In this document: positions 50,969-61,964 of the stretch, in pieces
Layout: every line of letters starts with the position of its first letter
How positions within the stretch are numbered: position 1 is the stretch's first letter
Assembly: GCF_026094475.1 (NCBI RefSeq)
Contig: NZ_JAPELL010000001.1
Coordinates: forward strand, 2,256,326-2,320,325
Direction of reading: 5' to 3'
DNA: 64,000 nt
DNA from: Homoserinimonas sedimenticola
GTDB lineage: Bacteria > Actinomycetota > Actinomycetes > Actinomycetales > Microbacteriaceae
Translations under genes and position numbers: made by a program
The notes under the pieces: generated by a model
The model's database searches: none
What the model was told of the DNA's origin: nothing
What the model saw: the letters and a program-made list of their open reading frames with translations, nothing else

Positions 50969-53900
50969 GTGGCTGGTCAGCAACGATCACTGGTCTCGAT
51001 GCTTCCTTGGAAGCGAAAGCGAGCCACCGGGGAGGCCCCGATAGCACCGGGGTTCGCACTTGTGCCAGATAGCGCTGGCCTCAATTTCGTTGCGGATACT
51101 GACGCGTTCAGTCAACTTCGTCGGGGCGAAGGGGATGCACGAGGTCAAGAGCAGTTCATTGTTTTGCGGATGCTGGCGGAGATGGATGCGGCTCGGGAGC
51201 TTCCGAATGGCTTCGAGATTGCCAGCCACGATGTTGCGCGCCTTGGCGACGACGAAGCGGATGTTCTGGGGCTTCCTCCTATCTACCGGGGCAGCTTCGA
51301 CACGGCCGTCAAGGGGCACACCAACTCGTCGAGCTTTCGCTTTGAGCTGAGGACCCGCGTAGGCCTTCACCCTGAGCAGTGGAAACGAATCGGTCCACTA
51401 CTAGAAGTGGGAGAGAAGCGGTTTCGCCTCACACCACCGCTCCTTCGAGCATTCGAAGCCGTTGAGACGCACGCGGGGCTACAGACGCAAGATAGAACTG
51501 AGAATGCGAACGCTCTGCTCATCGCGCGGCTTCATGAAGCACGAGATGAAGCTAACAGGCGAGGCGAACCATTCGGCATTCAGTTGCATCACTTCGACAG
51601 CTGGACAACCGCCGTGCCAGACGAGGTTTCCCTAAGTCTTGAACAGCGTCCCGATGGATCCCTCAAGGTGAGCCCCAACCTGAATGTCGGTGTTGAACCC
51701 TCGGCGGTGGTGTCTCGGCTCCATCAGATCGATCCTCAGGCGGACCAGGGTGTGCTTCGCGTTGGCAAGACGTTAGTCGTACTCGATGAAAAGCGCACTG
51801 CAGCAGTGCGTGATGTCATGCAGAACCGGCGCATCCCAGCGAGTCAGGTGAAGAAGTTCCTCGAAGCCCCCAGCGCATTCTTTGACGCGAGTCTCGTCAA
51901 TCTCGAACTCGGCTTCGCAGAGTGGGTAAAGGGAGTGGGGGAGTTCGTCCCGGGGTCCTATGACGACGCGAAGATGTCGAGGGTTTCCTGGTTCGATTCC
52001 GACGACTTTGTCGCTCATGCCGCCGCAGTGTTGGGTCAGGTCGCCACGCTTGAGGAGCTTGACACTGTTGTCTTGGCGATCGAGTCGGCGTGGGAAAACG
52101 ACCATTCAGTCGCCACCGTAGGCGAGACGCTCGTCGATGTCGGAGACCGCGAGCAGACGGCTGCTGCGATAGAAGAGGCTCGGCAGCGCGTTAGCGCCGC
52201 AGTCGAGACAACGACGCCGGGCGAGGTTCCTCTCGAGGAGGAGAAGCGCACCGTCTCTGTCCTGGTCGAGGAGGCATCGGAGTCGGCGACAGCGCTCACT
52301 ACGGCGGCAGCTGGTGCAAAGCTGGCGAGGGACGTTGACTATGTTTCGCTCAAGCGATCCCCGTTCCCGCATCAGCGCGAAGGAATCGAATGGATGGCTC
52401 GCCTTATGCAGGCCTCCCTCGCTCCGGCCTCGAGTCTGCCGCGCTTGCAAGGAGCCCTGCTCGCCGACGACATGGGCCTCGGCAAGACGTTTATGACCCT
52501 TGTCGCCCTGCGGGAGTTCCTGGTCCACCAGGCTCAACTGGGGGAGCCGGATCGCCCGACGCTTGCGGTGCTCCCGTTGTCGCTCTTGGAGAACTGGGAG
52601 GCGGAGATCGGAGAGACGTTCCAGGAGAGTCCATTCAAGGATGTGGTGGTCCTGCAGTCGGACCGAGACTTGCGGCGCTTCAGAATCGCCGGGGCCGGTC
52701 GAGAGACCGTGGCGAAGACATCACAGTTTGGCGATGAGGGGATGCTGCGCGAGGACGCCATCAGATTCTCGCTTCGCATCGGGGCGGAATATGGCCCTGA
52801 TCGCCTCGACATGCCGGGCAGGCTAGTGCTCACGACGTATGACACTGCCCGTGACTACCAGTTGTCGATGAGCCAAATCGACTGGGGGGTCGTGGTCTTC
52901 GACGAGGCGCAGAACATCAAGGTTCCGGACGCGCTGAAGACTCGAGCGGCGAAGGCGCTGAAGGCGCGCTTCAAGCTGCTCGCCACAGGAACTCCGATTG
53001 AGAATTCTCTTCGTGATCTCTGGTGCCTCATGGACACGGCGCAGCCGGGCCTGCTCGGGCGATGGGACGAGTTCCGCGAGCGATGGAGCGTGGGCGGAGA
53101 CGACGACGGACTATCCGAAATTGAGTTTGAGGCTCTCGCTCTGCAGCTGCGCGACCATATCGGCACCTTTATGTTGCGACGGACGAAGGCGGATCACCTC
53201 ACAGATCTCCCGAGCAAGACCATCTACTCGGGAGTAGAAGCGGCGCAAGACGACGGTGACGGCGTGGTGTTCGACCAGAGCCTCGCAATCCGGATGCCTC
53301 AGATTCAGCAGGCCGCGTACGACGACCGTCTCAACGGCTACCGGAGCGCGCCAAACCCCGGGCGAGAAGCCGCGCTGGCGGCACTTCAAGACCTCCGTGC
53401 CATCTCGCTGCATCCCAAGCTCAACGATCCCGCCGCTGGGGAGTTCTCGGAATCTGCCCGACTGCTCGGGGCCTTCGCCGTGCTCGACAGAGTGCGCGAC
53501 GCAGGTGAGAAGGTGATCGTCTTTGTGATCGATCGCCGCATGCAGCGGAAGGTGGCGCTGTGGCTTGAACAGCGCTATGGGATCGCAGTCTCAGTCGTCA
53601 ATGGCGAGACGAAGGCCGTGTCGACCCGCGGCGGAGACACTCGGCGGAGCATCATCAGGGAGTTCGAGGCAGCAGCGGGCTTCAACGTCATCGTGATGTC
53701 CCCACTCGCGGTGGGCGTCGGGCTCACGGTCGTGGGCGCGAACCACGCTGTGCTGTTGGAACGGCATTGGAACCCTGCGAAGGAAGCTCAAGCAATCGAC
53801 CGGATCTACCGAATCGGACAGAAGCGACCGGTCCACGTCTATGTGCCGGTGGCGCTGCATCCCGCAATCGACTCCTTCGACCTGCACCTCGACTCACTGC

Positions 53901-53992
53901 TGCGGCAGAAGACTCGCGTGAAAGACGCGGTCATCGTGCCGGAAGCAGTGCGCGAGGGTGAGATGCTCAAGGGCATGGGGCTGCTGACGTGA
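50969..53992 (+). CDS. zorD: Zorya effector ZorD, SNF2-type helicase/nuclease
   Basis: 1007 residues. The N-terminal half (to about 450) is unassigned and probably regulatory. SNF2 core: LLADDMGLGKT (Walker A, about 497-507), VVFDEAQNIK (about 644), LLATGTPIENSLRDLW (about 670), VIVMSPLAVGVGLTVV and QAIDRIYRIGQKRPVHVYV (motif VI, about 942). Together with zorA-C it marks a type I Zorya. GTG start one base after the zorC stop. Confidence 0.93.
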   Translation: MAGQQRSLVSMLPWKRKRATGEAPIAPGFALVPDSAGLNFVADTDAFSQLRRGEGDARGQEQFIVLRMLAEMDAARELPNGFEIASHDVARLGDDEADVLGLPPIYRGSFDTAVKGHTNSSSFRFELRTRVGLHPEQWKRIGPLLEVGEKRFRLTPPLLRAFEAVETHAGLQTQDRTENANALLIARLHEARDEANRRGEPFGIQLHHFDSWTTAVPDEVSLSLEQRPDGSLKVSPNLNVGVEPSAVVSRLHQIDPQADQGVLRVGKTLVVLDEKRTAAVRDVMQNRRIPASQVKKFLEAPSAFFDASLVNLELGFAEWVKGVGEFVPGSYDDAKMSRVSWFDSDDFVAHAAAVLGQVATLEELDTVVLAIESAWENDHSVATVGETLVDVGDREQTAAAIEEARQRVSAAVETTTPGEVPLEEEKRTVSVLVEEASESATALTTAAAGAKLARDVDYVSLKRSPFPHQREGIEWMARLMQASLAPASSLPRLQGALLADDMGLGKTFMTLVALREFLVHQAQLGEPDRPTLAVLPLSLLENWEAEIGETFQESPFKDVVVLQSDRDLRRFRIAGAGRETVAKTSQFGDEGMLREDAIRFSLRIGAEYGPDRLDMPGRLVLTTYDTARDYQLSMSQIDWGVVVFDEAQNIKVPDALKTRAAKALKARFKLLATGTPIENSLRDLWCLMDTAQPGLLGRWDEFRERWSVGGDDDGLSEIEFEALALQLRDHIGTFMLRRTKADHLTDLPSKTIYSGVEAAQDDGDGVVFDQSLAIRMPQIQQAAYDDRLNGYRSAPNPGREAALAALQDLRAISLHPKLNDPAAGEFSESARLLGAFAVLDRVRDAGEKVIVFVIDRRMQRKVALWLEQRYGIAVSVVNGETKAVSTRGGDTRRSIIREFEAAAGFNVIVMSPLAVGVGLTVVGANHAVLLERHWNPAKEAQAIDRIYRIGQKRPVHVYVPVALHPAIDSFDLHLDSLLRQKTRVKDAVIVPEAVREGEMLKGMGLLT

Positions 53993-54002
53993 GGGGTGGA
54001 GC

Positions 54003-54950
54003 ATGAGTCAGGGAAAGCAGGTCCTGCTGTACCTCGTCGATGGTCGACCGGGCGGCCTTCGCACGGCTGAGATCGCAAACTGGACCGGGCACGTCCTTGC
54101 GGGCGAGCGATCCGATCTGAGTCGGATCATTGCACGCGACGAATCCAAGCGGACGGGGGTTTATCTCCTGCTGGGGGACCAGTCAGCCGGCGCCACCCAG
54201 GGGAGGCCTCGGGTATATGTCGGGGAGAGCGACGATGTTGCGTCTCGCCTTCGCCAGCATCACGACAAGAAGGACTGGTGGGACCGAGTCGTAGTTGTGA
54301 CATCTCAGGCTCAAGCGCAGCAGCTCACCAAGTCACAGGTGCGTTTTCTCGAATCTGAACTCATTGCTCGTGCCAAGCTCACCGGCCGCGCTGACGTCGA
54401 GAACGGCACCGACCCTGGCTTTGCGAGGCTTTCGGAGGCCGAGCTTTCGAACATGAGCTATTTCCTCGAGCAGCTGCATGTCCTTCTGCCGACAATCGGC
54501 GTGGATGTCTTCAGACGCGGAGCGACCTCGCCGACGGAGGCGCCCGCCGGCGAACCACCCGCGCAGGATGAATCGCCCGTCTTCATTGTTCGCGGGCGCA
54601 AGCGGGGAATTGAAGCGCGGGCACGATTCGTTGACGGCGAGTTCATCGTTCTCGCCGGTTCAATGGGTGCGAGTGCGATTTCAGAGAGCGCGAAGTACAG
54701 CGAGAGCACCGCCCGCGCGTACGCGAATTACAGGGCGATTCATTCCTCCTTGGTCGAGCAAGGCATGCTGGTCGTGGAGAGAGATATCGCTCGGTTCGTG
54801 AAGGATGTACCTTTCTCGTCCCCTTCGACGGCCGGGGCAATTGTCCTGGGCCGTTCCTGCAACGGTCGCACATCGTGGACTACAGAAACAGGCCTCTCTT
54901 TTGGAGCTTGGGAAGGCCGAGACATCATCAGCGTGGGAGTAGAAGAATGA
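54003..54950 (+). CDS. GIY-YIG nuclease-like protein with DUF4357
   Basis: 315 residues. GIY-YIG core (about 50-105): GVYLLLGDQ replaces GIY, and [18 protein letters not shown] carries the YIG-like YVG and the Arg. [11 protein letters not shown] supplies the helix with a catalytic-type Glu. DUF4357 follows (about 200-315): [32 protein letters not shown] and [18 protein letters not shown]4357 proteins commonly accompany type I RM operons. Ten bases after zorD stop and 4-bp overlap with hsdM. Could nick DNA or regulate the RM system. Confidence 0.85.
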   Translation: MSQGKQVLLYLVDGRPGGLRTAEIANWTGHVLAGERSDLSRIIARDESKRTGVYLLLGDQSAGATQGRPRVYVGESDDVASRLRQHHDKKDWWDRVVVVTSQAQAQQLTKSQVRFLESELIARAKLTGRADVENGTDPGFARLSEAELSNMSYFLEQLHVLLPTIGVDVFRRGATSPTEAPAGEPPAQDESPVFIVRGRKRGIEARARFVDGEFIVLAGSMGASAISESAKYSESTARAYANYRAIHSSLVEQGMLVVERDIARFVKDVPFSSPSTAGAIVLGRSCNGRTSWTTETGLSFGAWEGRDIISVGVEE

Positions 54951-56506
54951 CAAGCGAAGAGCAGCGCGCGAATCTGCACAAAACCATCTGGCGCATTGCC
55001 AACGACCTTCGCGGCAGCATCGACGGCTGGGACTTCAAGTCCTACGTGCTCGGGATGTTGTTCTATCGCTTCATCTCGGAGAACCTCACCGCCTACCTCA
55101 ATGAGGGCGAGCGTGACGCAGGCGACGCCTCGTTCAACTACGCGAACCTTACGGACAAACAGGCCGAGTTCGGCCGCGAAACCACTGTCGCCGAGAAGGG
55201 TTTCTACATTCTCCCGTCGGAACTCTTCGTCAACGTGCGGAAGCGCGCTGCTGGTGACGCCAATCTCAACGAGACGCTCGAGCGGGTATTCAAGAACATC
55301 GAAGGTTCGGCGCTTGGCGCCGACAGTGAGGATGACCTCAAGGGCCTCTTCGACGACCTCGATGTGAACAGCTCAAAGCTTGGCAACACCGTCGCGAAGC
55401 GGAACGAGAAGCTTGTCAAGCTTCTCGACGCGATCGGTGACCTGCCCCTCGGCAACTTCGGCGACAATTCGATAGACCTTTTCGGTGACGCATACGAGTA
55501 CCTCATGGGGATGTACGCCTCTCAGGCGGGCAAATCCGGTGGGGAGTACTACACGCCGCAGGAGGTGTCTGAGCTGCTGGCGCGCATCACCGTCGTCGGC
55601 AAGACCGAAGTGAATAAGGTGTACGACCCCGCCGTCGGGTCTGGCTCGCTGCTGCTGCAGTTCGCGAAGGTGCTCGGCAAGGCGAACGTGCGGCAGGGGT
55701 TCTTCGGACAGGAGATCAACCTCACCACCTACAACCTCGCCCGCATCAACATGTTCCTGCACGACGTGAACTATGAAAAGTTCAACCTCGCACACGGCGA
55801 CACCCTCACCGACCCGCATCACTGGGACGAGGAACCGTTCGAGGCGATCGTCTCCAACCCGCCCTACTCGATCAAGTGGGATGGGGATGCGAATCCGCTG
55901 CTCATCAACGACCCCCGGTTCGCGCCAGCGGGAGTGCTCGCCCCTAAATCGAAGGCGGACCTCGCCTTCACGATGCATATCCTGTCGTGGCTCGCTGTTG
56001 ATGGAACTGCAGCGATTGTTGAGTTCCCCGGCGTCCTCTATCGCGGCGGCGCGGAGAAGAAGATCCGCCAGTACCTCGTCGACAACAACTTCGTCGACGC
56101 CGTCATTCAGTTGCCGCCAGACCTTTTCTTCGGCACTACGATCGCGACCTGCATCATCGTGCTCAAGAAGTCCAAGACCGACAACTCAGTCCTATTCATC
56201 GATGCGTCGGCCGAGTTCGCCCGCACCGGCAACAAGAACAAGCTGACGGATGCGCACCGCGCGAAGATCCTGCATGCCTTCATCTCGCGTGAGAAGGTCG
56301 ACCACTTTGCGCACCTTGTGGCCAATGGGGACATCGCGGTCAACGACTACAACATTGCTGTGTCTTCCTACGTCGAGCAGGAAGACACCCGCGAGACCGT
56401 TGACATCACGCAGCTCAACGCCGAGATCGCGCGCATCGTCGCACGGCAGGCGGAGTTACGCACCTCCATCGACGCAATCGTCGCCGACCTGGAGGGCACG
56501 GCGTGA
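54947..56506 (+). CDS. hsdM: type I restriction-modification methyltransferase subunit HsdM
   Basis: 519 residues. N-terminal HsdM_N domain ([17 protein letters not shown]), AdoMet motif [12 protein letters not shown] at 227-238, catalytic NPPY at 304-307, and Q-x(2)-D terminus ([19 protein letters not shown]). Makes N6-methyladenine with HsdS. ATG overlaps the previous stop (ATGA). Full length. Confidence 0.97.
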   Translation: MTSEEQRANLHKTIWRIANDLRGSIDGWDFKSYVLGMLFYRFISENLTAYLNEGERDAGDASFNYANLTDKQAEFGRETTVAEKGFYILPSELFVNVRKRAAGDANLNETLERVFKNIEGSALGADSEDDLKGLFDDLDVNSSKLGNTVAKRNEKLVKLLDAIGDLPLGNFGDNSIDLFGDAYEYLMGMYASQAGKSGGEYYTPQEVSELLARITVVGKTEVNKVYDPAVGSGSLLLQFAKVLGKANVRQGFFGQEINLTTYNLARINMFLHDVNYEKFNLAHGDTLTDPHHWDEEPFEAIVSNPPYSIKWDGDANPLLINDPRFAPAGVLAPKSKADLAFTMHILSWLAVDGTAAIVEFPGVLYRGGAEKKIRQYLVDNNFVDAVIQLPPDLFFGTTIATCIIVLKKSKTDNSVLFIDASAEFARTGNKNKLTDAHRAKILHAFISREKVDHFAHLVANGDIAVNDYNIAVSSYVEQEDTRETVDITQLNAEIARIVARQAELRTSIDAIVADLEGTA

Positions 56507-57741
56507 GTCGCATCGATGATTTGATTATGGAGCGCTGCCCGGACGGCGTTGAGTTTAAGGCAGTTGGTGACGTTAGCACGAAGAGCTCGAAGATCAGGTG
56601 GGCAGACGCTCGTGACAACGAGTTCAAGTACATCGACCTCACGTCCGTTGACCGGGTCACACGGGAGATCGGAAACACAGCCACGATCACAGCGGCCAAT
56701 GCACCGAGCCGTGCGCAACAGATAGTTCGCACCGGTGATGTTGTCTTCGCAACCACTCGTCCGGCACAAATGCGTTGGGCCGTGATTCCTCCGCAGTTTG
56801 ACGGCCAGATCGCGAGCACGGGCTATTGCGTGCTTCGACCGGACACCTCGGTGGTGCTGACGAAGTTTCTGGCGCATGTTCTCGGGGGGGAGTCCTTCCG
56901 CCAGTATGTCGAGGCAAATCAGGTCGCTGGTAACTATCCGTCAATCCCAGACGGTCGAGTTCGGCGCTACCGGATCCCTGTGCCGCCTCTTGAGGTGCAG
57001 CGGGAGATCGTGAGAGTGCTGGATCAGTTCACTCAGTTGGAAGCGGAGTTGGAAGCGGAGCTGGAAGCCCGCCGCCGCCAATACGACTTCTACCGCGACT
57101 CCCTTCTAGCCTTCCCGGACGATGTAGAGCGGGTTTCTCTTGGTGATTTTGGCACCATCTTCGGCGGTCTTACCGGGAAATCAAAAACAGACTTCTCCGA
57201 CGGAAACGCACGATTCGCGTCCTATGTCAACGTGTTCAAGAACATCGCACTCGATACGCAGGCTGATGATTTTGTTCGTATTGACACCGGGGAACGGCAA
57301 CGTGCGCTTGCCTACGGGGACGTTATCTTCACCGGTTCGTCCGAGTCCGTAGCAGAAGTTGGCATGACTTCCGTTGTGACCGCCCGTTTGACGGAGCCCA
57401 TGTATCTCAATAGCTTCTGTATCGGCTTCCGGCCTTACGACATTGCGCGGCTTATCCCTGAGTTCGCTAAACACCTGTTCCGATCCAGCTCGATGCGATC
57501 ACAGATTGTCAAGACCGCGAGCGGAGTGACTCGTATCAACGTGTCAAAGGCGCGGCTTGCGAAGATACAGGTGCCGTTACCTGAGAAGGCCGAACAAGTG
57601 CGCATCGCTCGGATTCTCGATCAGCTTGATGAACTGACAAACGACCTGAGTATCGGTCTCCCTGCGGAGCTCGCTGCTAGACGGAAGCAATACGAGTACT
57701 ACCGGGACAAGCTTCTGACGTTCAAGGAGTTGGTGGCATGA
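56503..57741 (+). CDS. hsdS: type I restriction-modification specificity subunit HsdS
   Basis: 412 residues. Two target-recognition domains (about 10-150 and 205-345) separated by conserved helices with [37 protein letters not shown] near 165-205, and a matching helix near 360-412 ([29 protein letters not shown]). The repeat in the first helix is described separately. TRDs decide the DNA target; the recognised sequence cannot be read from this. GTG start overlaps hsdM stop; ends in ATGA with hsdR. Confidence 0.96.
   Translation: MSRIDDLIMERCPDGVEFKAVGDVSTKSSKIRWADARDNEFKYIDLTSVDRVTREIGNTATITAANAPSRAQQIVRTGDVVFATTRPAQMRWAVIPPQFDGQIASTGYCVLRPDTSVVLTKFLAHVLGGESFRQYVEANQVAGNYPSIPDGRVRRYRIPVPPLEVQREIVRVLDQFTQLEAELEAELEARRRQYDFYRDSLLAFPDDVERVSLGDFGTIFGGLTGKSKTDFSDGNARFASYVNVFKNIALDTQADDFVRIDTGERQRALAYGDVIFTGSSESVAEVGMTSVVTARLTEPMYLNSFCIGFRPYDIARLIPEFAKHLFRSSSMRSQIVKTASGVTRINVSKARLAKIQVPLPEKAEQVRIARILDQLDELTNDLSIGLPAELAARRKQYEYYRDKLLTFKELVA
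57037..57069. repeat. 12-bp tandem repeat in the HsdS spacer, 2.75 copies
   Basis: TTGGAAGCGGAG at 57037-57048 and again at 57049-57060, then CTGGAAGCC to 57069; gives [11 protein letters not shown]. It lies in the helix between the two recognition domains, at the place where EcoR124I carries its TAEL repeats, whose copy number sets the spacer of the DNA target. Confidence 0.85.
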
Positions 57742-60700
57742 TCGAGTCGGGTACGGCTCGCAAGTACGAGCCCATCGCGGTGAGCGGTGAGAGCACCGTT
57801 GTCGCCGAATATGTGCCCGACCCCGCGGCATCCGTTGGGTACCAGTCCGAGGCGGACCTGGAGCGAGAGCTGGTGCGGCTGCTTGAGTCGCAGGCGTACG
57901 AGTACCTCTCCGTCTCCTCCGATACCCAGCTCGTGGCCAACCTGCGCACGCAGCTCGAACTCCTCAACGGCATAACCTTCAGCGACACCGAATGGGAACA
58001 GTTCTTCAGCGAGCGAATCGCGGGCGCGAATGACGGCATTGTCGAGAAGACGGTGCGTATTCAGGAAGATCACGTTCAGTTGCTGAAGCGCGACGACGGG
58101 TCGACCAAGAACATCCACCTGATCGACAAGCAGAACATCCACAACAACCGCCTGCAGGTCATCAATCAGTACGAAGTCGATCGCTCCGCCGAGGACGGTG
58201 ACGGTGGCGGCAAGCACGCGAACCGCTATGACGTGACCGTTCTCGTCAACGGGCTGCCGATGGTGCACATCGAACTCAAGCGGCGCGGGGTCGACATCCG
58301 CGAAGCGTTCAACCAGATCGATCGGTATCAGCGCGACAGCTTCTGGGCCGGCACCGGGCTCTTCGAATACGTGCAGCTCTTCGTGATCTCGAATGGCACG
58401 CTCACCAAGTACTACTCCAACACCACCCGCTGGCAGCGTCTCAAAGAAGAGAAGACGCCGGGCAAGGGACGCAAGAGTTCCCACAGCTTCGAGTTCACGT
58501 CCTGGTGGGCGGACGCGAGCAACCGTCCGATCCAAGATCTCGCCGCGTTCGCGAAAACGTTCTTCGCCAAGCACACCCTGCTCAACATCCTCACCCGCTA
58601 TTGCGTGCTCACCGCCGACCGCACCCTGCTGGTGATGCGGCCCTACCAGATCGTCGCGACCGAACGCATCCTGCAGCGCATCGACATCTCCACCAACTAC
58701 CGGCAGCTCGGTACGCTCGCCGCCGGCGGCTACGTGTGGCACACGACGGGGTCAGGAAAGACCCTCACCTCGTTCAAGACCGCGCAACTCGCCTCCAAGC
58801 TCCCCAGCGTCGACAAGGTGCTCTTCGTCGTCGATCGTAAGGATCTCGACTACCAGACGATGCGCGAGTACGACCGGTTCGAGAAGGGCGCAGCGAACTC
58901 CAACGCATCCACCGCGGTGCTCAAAAAGCAGCTTGAAGATCCGGGCGCCCGCATCATCATCACCACCATTCAGAAGTTGGCGAACTTCATCGGCGGCAAC
59001 CGGGGCCACGAGATCTACTCAGGACACGTCGTGATCATCTTTGACGAATGCCATCGCTCCCAGTTCGGCGACATGCACACCGCCATCACCAAGGCGTTCA
59101 AGCGCTACAACCTCTTCGGCTTCACTGGCACACCGATCTTCGCGGCGAACTCCGGAAGCGGCGGGAACCCGAGGCTGAAGACGACCGAGCAGGCGTTCGG
59201 TGAGAAGCTGCACACCTACACAATCGTTGACGCGATCACCGACAAAAATGTGCTGCCGTTTCGCATCGACTACGTCAACACGATGAAGGTCGGCGCTGTC
59301 GCTGACAAGCAGGTGTCGGCCATCGATACGGAGAAGGCGCTTCTGGCGCCTGCGCGCATCAAGCAAATCGTCGAGTACACGCTCACCCACTTCGACCAGA
59401 AGACGAAGCGATCAAGTGCCTACCAGCACTCGATCGTCGCGAACGTGCCCGACGTTGTCGCCAGCAAGCGCAAGGTCGCAGAATTGCGCCAGGTGCAGAA
59501 CGTGCGCGGGTTCAACGCGATCTTCGCCACCGCATCCATTGACGCAGCCCGCCGCTACTACAACGAGTTCAGCAAGCAGCAGCAAGACTTGCCCGATGCA
59601 AAGCGGCTCAAGATCGGCATCATCTATTCCTACGCCGCCAATGAGGCGCTCGAGGACGGGGTGCTTGAGGAGGAGGACTTCGACACGGATGCGCTGAGCA
59701 AGGATGCGCGCGAGTTCCTCGAAGACTCGATCCAGGACTACAACGACATGTTCGGCACCTCGTATGACACGAGCGCCGACAGGTTCCAGAACTACTACAA
59801 GGACCTGTCGCAGCGGCTCAAGAACCGGGAACTCGACCTAGTCATCGTCGTCAACATGTTCCTCACCGGCTTCGACGCAACTACCCTGAACACTCTGTTC
59901 GTGGACAAGAACCTCCGAGCTCACGGGCTGATCCAGGCGTACTCACGCACCAACCGGATCCTGAACTCGGTGAAGACCTACGGAAACATCGTTTCGTTCC
60001 GCAACCTCGAAGAAGAGACGAACTCCGCGCTCGAACTGTTCGGTAACAAGGACGCTCGTGGGGTGGTGGTTCTCAAACCGTATGCGGATTACTACGGCGA
60101 GTACTCCGAGAAGGTCACGGAGCTATTGGACCGCTTTCCACTCGGACAAATGATCGTCGGGGAAGACGCCCAGAAGGAGTTCATCGGCCTCTTCGGTGCC
60201 ATCCTGCGGCTCCAGAACATCCTGAGCTCATTCGACGATTTCGCGGGCAACGAGATTCTCACCGAGCGGCAGGTGCAGGACTTTTCGAGCCGCTACCTGG
60301 ATCTGTACGCCGACTTCCGCAAGGAGCGCGACGCCGACAAAGAGCAGATCAATGAGGATGTCCTCTTCGAGATCGAACTCATCAAGCAGGTCGAAATCAA
60401 CGTCGACTACATCCTCATGCTCGTCGAGAAATACCGCGTCGAGCGCGGCAACGGCGATGACAAGGAGATCCGCGCCGCCATCAGTCGCGCGGTCGATGCG
60501 AGCCCCACGCTGCGCAACAAGAAGGATCTCGTCGAGAACTTCGTCGCCTCCGTTTCTATGGATGGCAGCGTCGGGGATGAGTGGCAGGCGTTCATCGCCG
60601 CGAAGCGGGATGCTGAGCTGGAGGCGATCATCGCGGACGAGAGTTTGCGGCCAGACGAAACCCGTGCGTTCGTCGACAGCGCCTTCCGCGATGGGGCTGT

Positions 60701-60839
60701 GCGTACGACGGGGACTGCGATCACTCGCGTTCTACCTCCGGTCTCGCGCTTCTCGGCGCAGGGTGGGCACGGAGAGAAGAAGCAACGTGTCGTTGAGCGG
60801 CTGGGGGAGTTCTTTGAGCGCTTCTTCGGCTTGAGCTAG
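57738..60839 (+). CDS. hsdR: type I restriction subunit HsdR
   Basis: 1033 residues. PD-(D/E)XK nuclease at the N-terminus: D165 (RYDVTVLV), E179-x-K181 (VHIELK). Helicase/translocase motifs: HTTGSGKT (Walker A), VIIFDECHRSQFGDM (DECH box), FGFTGTPIF, MFLTGFDA and IQAYSRTNRIL. C-terminal helical domain binds HsdM2S. Cuts unmodified DNA after ATP-driven translocation. Last gene of the run, end 31 bp before the convergent DUF6119 gene. Confidence 0.97.
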   Translation: MIESGTARKYEPIAVSGESTVVAEYVPDPAASVGYQSEADLERELVRLLESQAYEYLSVSSDTQLVANLRTQLELLNGITFSDTEWEQFFSERIAGANDGIVEKTVRIQEDHVQLLKRDDGSTKNIHLIDKQNIHNNRLQVINQYEVDRSAEDGDGGGKHANRYDVTVLVNGLPMVHIELKRRGVDIREAFNQIDRYQRDSFWAGTGLFEYVQLFVISNGTLTKYYSNTTRWQRLKEEKTPGKGRKSSHSFEFTSWWADASNRPIQDLAAFAKTFFAKHTLLNILTRYCVLTADRTLLVMRPYQIVATERILQRIDISTNYRQLGTLAAGGYVWHTTGSGKTLTSFKTAQLASKLPSVDKVLFVVDRKDLDYQTMREYDRFEKGAANSNASTAVLKKQLEDPGARIIITTIQKLANFIGGNRGHEIYSGHVVIIFDECHRSQFGDMHTAITKAFKRYNLFGFTGTPIFAANSGSGGNPRLKTTEQAFGEKLHTYTIVDAITDKNVLPFRIDYVNTMKVGAVADKQVSAIDTEKALLAPARIKQIVEYTLTHFDQKTKRSSAYQHSIVANVPDVVASKRKVAELRQVQNVRGFNAIFATASIDAARRYYNEFSKQQQDLPDAKRLKIGIIYSYAANEALEDGVLEEEDFDTDALSKDAREFLEDSIQDYNDMFGTSYDTSADRFQNYYKDLSQRLKNRELDLVIVVNMFLTGFDATTLNTLFVDKNLRAHGLIQAYSRTNRILNSVKTYGNIVSFRNLEEETNSALELFGNKDARGVVVLKPYADYYGEYSEKVTELLDRFPLGQMIVGEDAQKEFIGLFGAILRLQNILSSFDDFAGNEILTERQVQDFSSRYLDLYADFRKERDADKEQINEDVLFEIELIKQVEINVDYILMLVEKYRVERGNGDDKEIRAAISRAVDASPTLRNKKDLVENFVASVSMDGSVGDEWQAFIAAKRDAELEAIIADESLRPDETRAFVDSAFRDGAVRTTGTAITRVLPPVSRFSAQGGHGEKKQRVVERLGEFFERFFGLS

Positions 60840-60870
60840 TGGCGATCAATTCCCTTCCATAGGTCCATGG

Positions 60871-61926
60871 TCAAGTGTGCGGCGACTCATCCTCCACTGG
60901 CACCCGTGCGAGCGCGACCTTCGTGAAACCGATTCGGTTGAGGTCGCGGACTGTCTGCATGAGCGTGAGTCGGCTAAAAAACGGGAGCCACTCGATTCCT
61001 TTTGCTCTCGAATTCGCGATGACTGCGTACGTCACGGTCACATTGTCGCGGTTCGGCGCAGCGCTGCTTGGAGGCACGAGTGCCAGCCAGGCGCTGGCGT
61101 CTTTTGTGCCCGCGGCTTTTGTGATGGCTGCGCGTACCTGATCACGCAGCTGTCCGTCGACGAGCGCTTCGGCTGACACATGCCCTTGCGCGAAGAGATG
61201 GCTCAGTGTGGATGAGCGGGATTTGCGCTTGACGTGAATCAGAGATCCATCCGATGCAATCAAGTCGCAAAACTCAATCTTGGTGGCTGCGCCATCGGGG
61301 GCGACGAGCTGCTTGTCGAGGAGTGCCAGCTCGGCGGAGCTCGCAGCGGCTCTCGCGTTGTAGTCACCCTCGGACTCGCCGGGGTGACCGGCGGGGAGGG
61401 AGACGGACATTTGCGGAATCGCAGACACCACGGCGTCGACTTGGGTGACCAGTGACTCGGCAATTTCGAACCACCGGCCTTCCACGAGAGCGTAGAGACT
61501 CCCGTCAACGCGCTGCTCTGAAACGAGGCACTGGTAGACGTTCCAACGGTCCACCGGCTCGGCACTGCTGATGAACTTCACGGCGACCTTACGCTGCTTG
61601 AGGTTGTCAAGGGTGAGTTCGCCGGCCGCAGTGGCAGGCTCCGCCAGGTAGGCGTCCAGATCCAGCTCTACGAAATGCCGCTGGCGGCGCGTTGGGGTTA
61701 TGACAAAGTGTTCGATGTCTTCCCAGTCGAGGTTCTCTGGCATAGCCATATGGGTTGAGCTCGTGTCGGCGGCTCTCAGCTGACTGATGAGTTGCGTATC
61801 TAGCCGAGCGAGGAGGGCAGGATCTCTTACTTCCGCCAGATGATCGACCCAGCCAAACGTTGCCTGGTACTTATCTGCGGTGTAGTGGGCGTACACGTCG
61901 CGGAGAAGGCTCGGGAGATCAGACAC
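60871..61926 (-). pseudogene. DUF6119/TIGR04141 family gene, C-terminal part
   Basis: 351 codons in this frame from GTG 61926; the frame is open back to about 61998. Ends in KALARVPVEDESPHT. Upstream residues in this frame (RPESTGYRSISGADALVLGVTN) join naturally to the N-terminal part below, so this is the distal half of one gene, interrupted by a one-base loss. TIGR04141 proteins are sporadically distributed; their role is not known. Confidence 0.8.
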
Positions 61927-61964
61927 TGGATTCGTGACACCGAGGACGAGGGCGTCGGCGCCGC

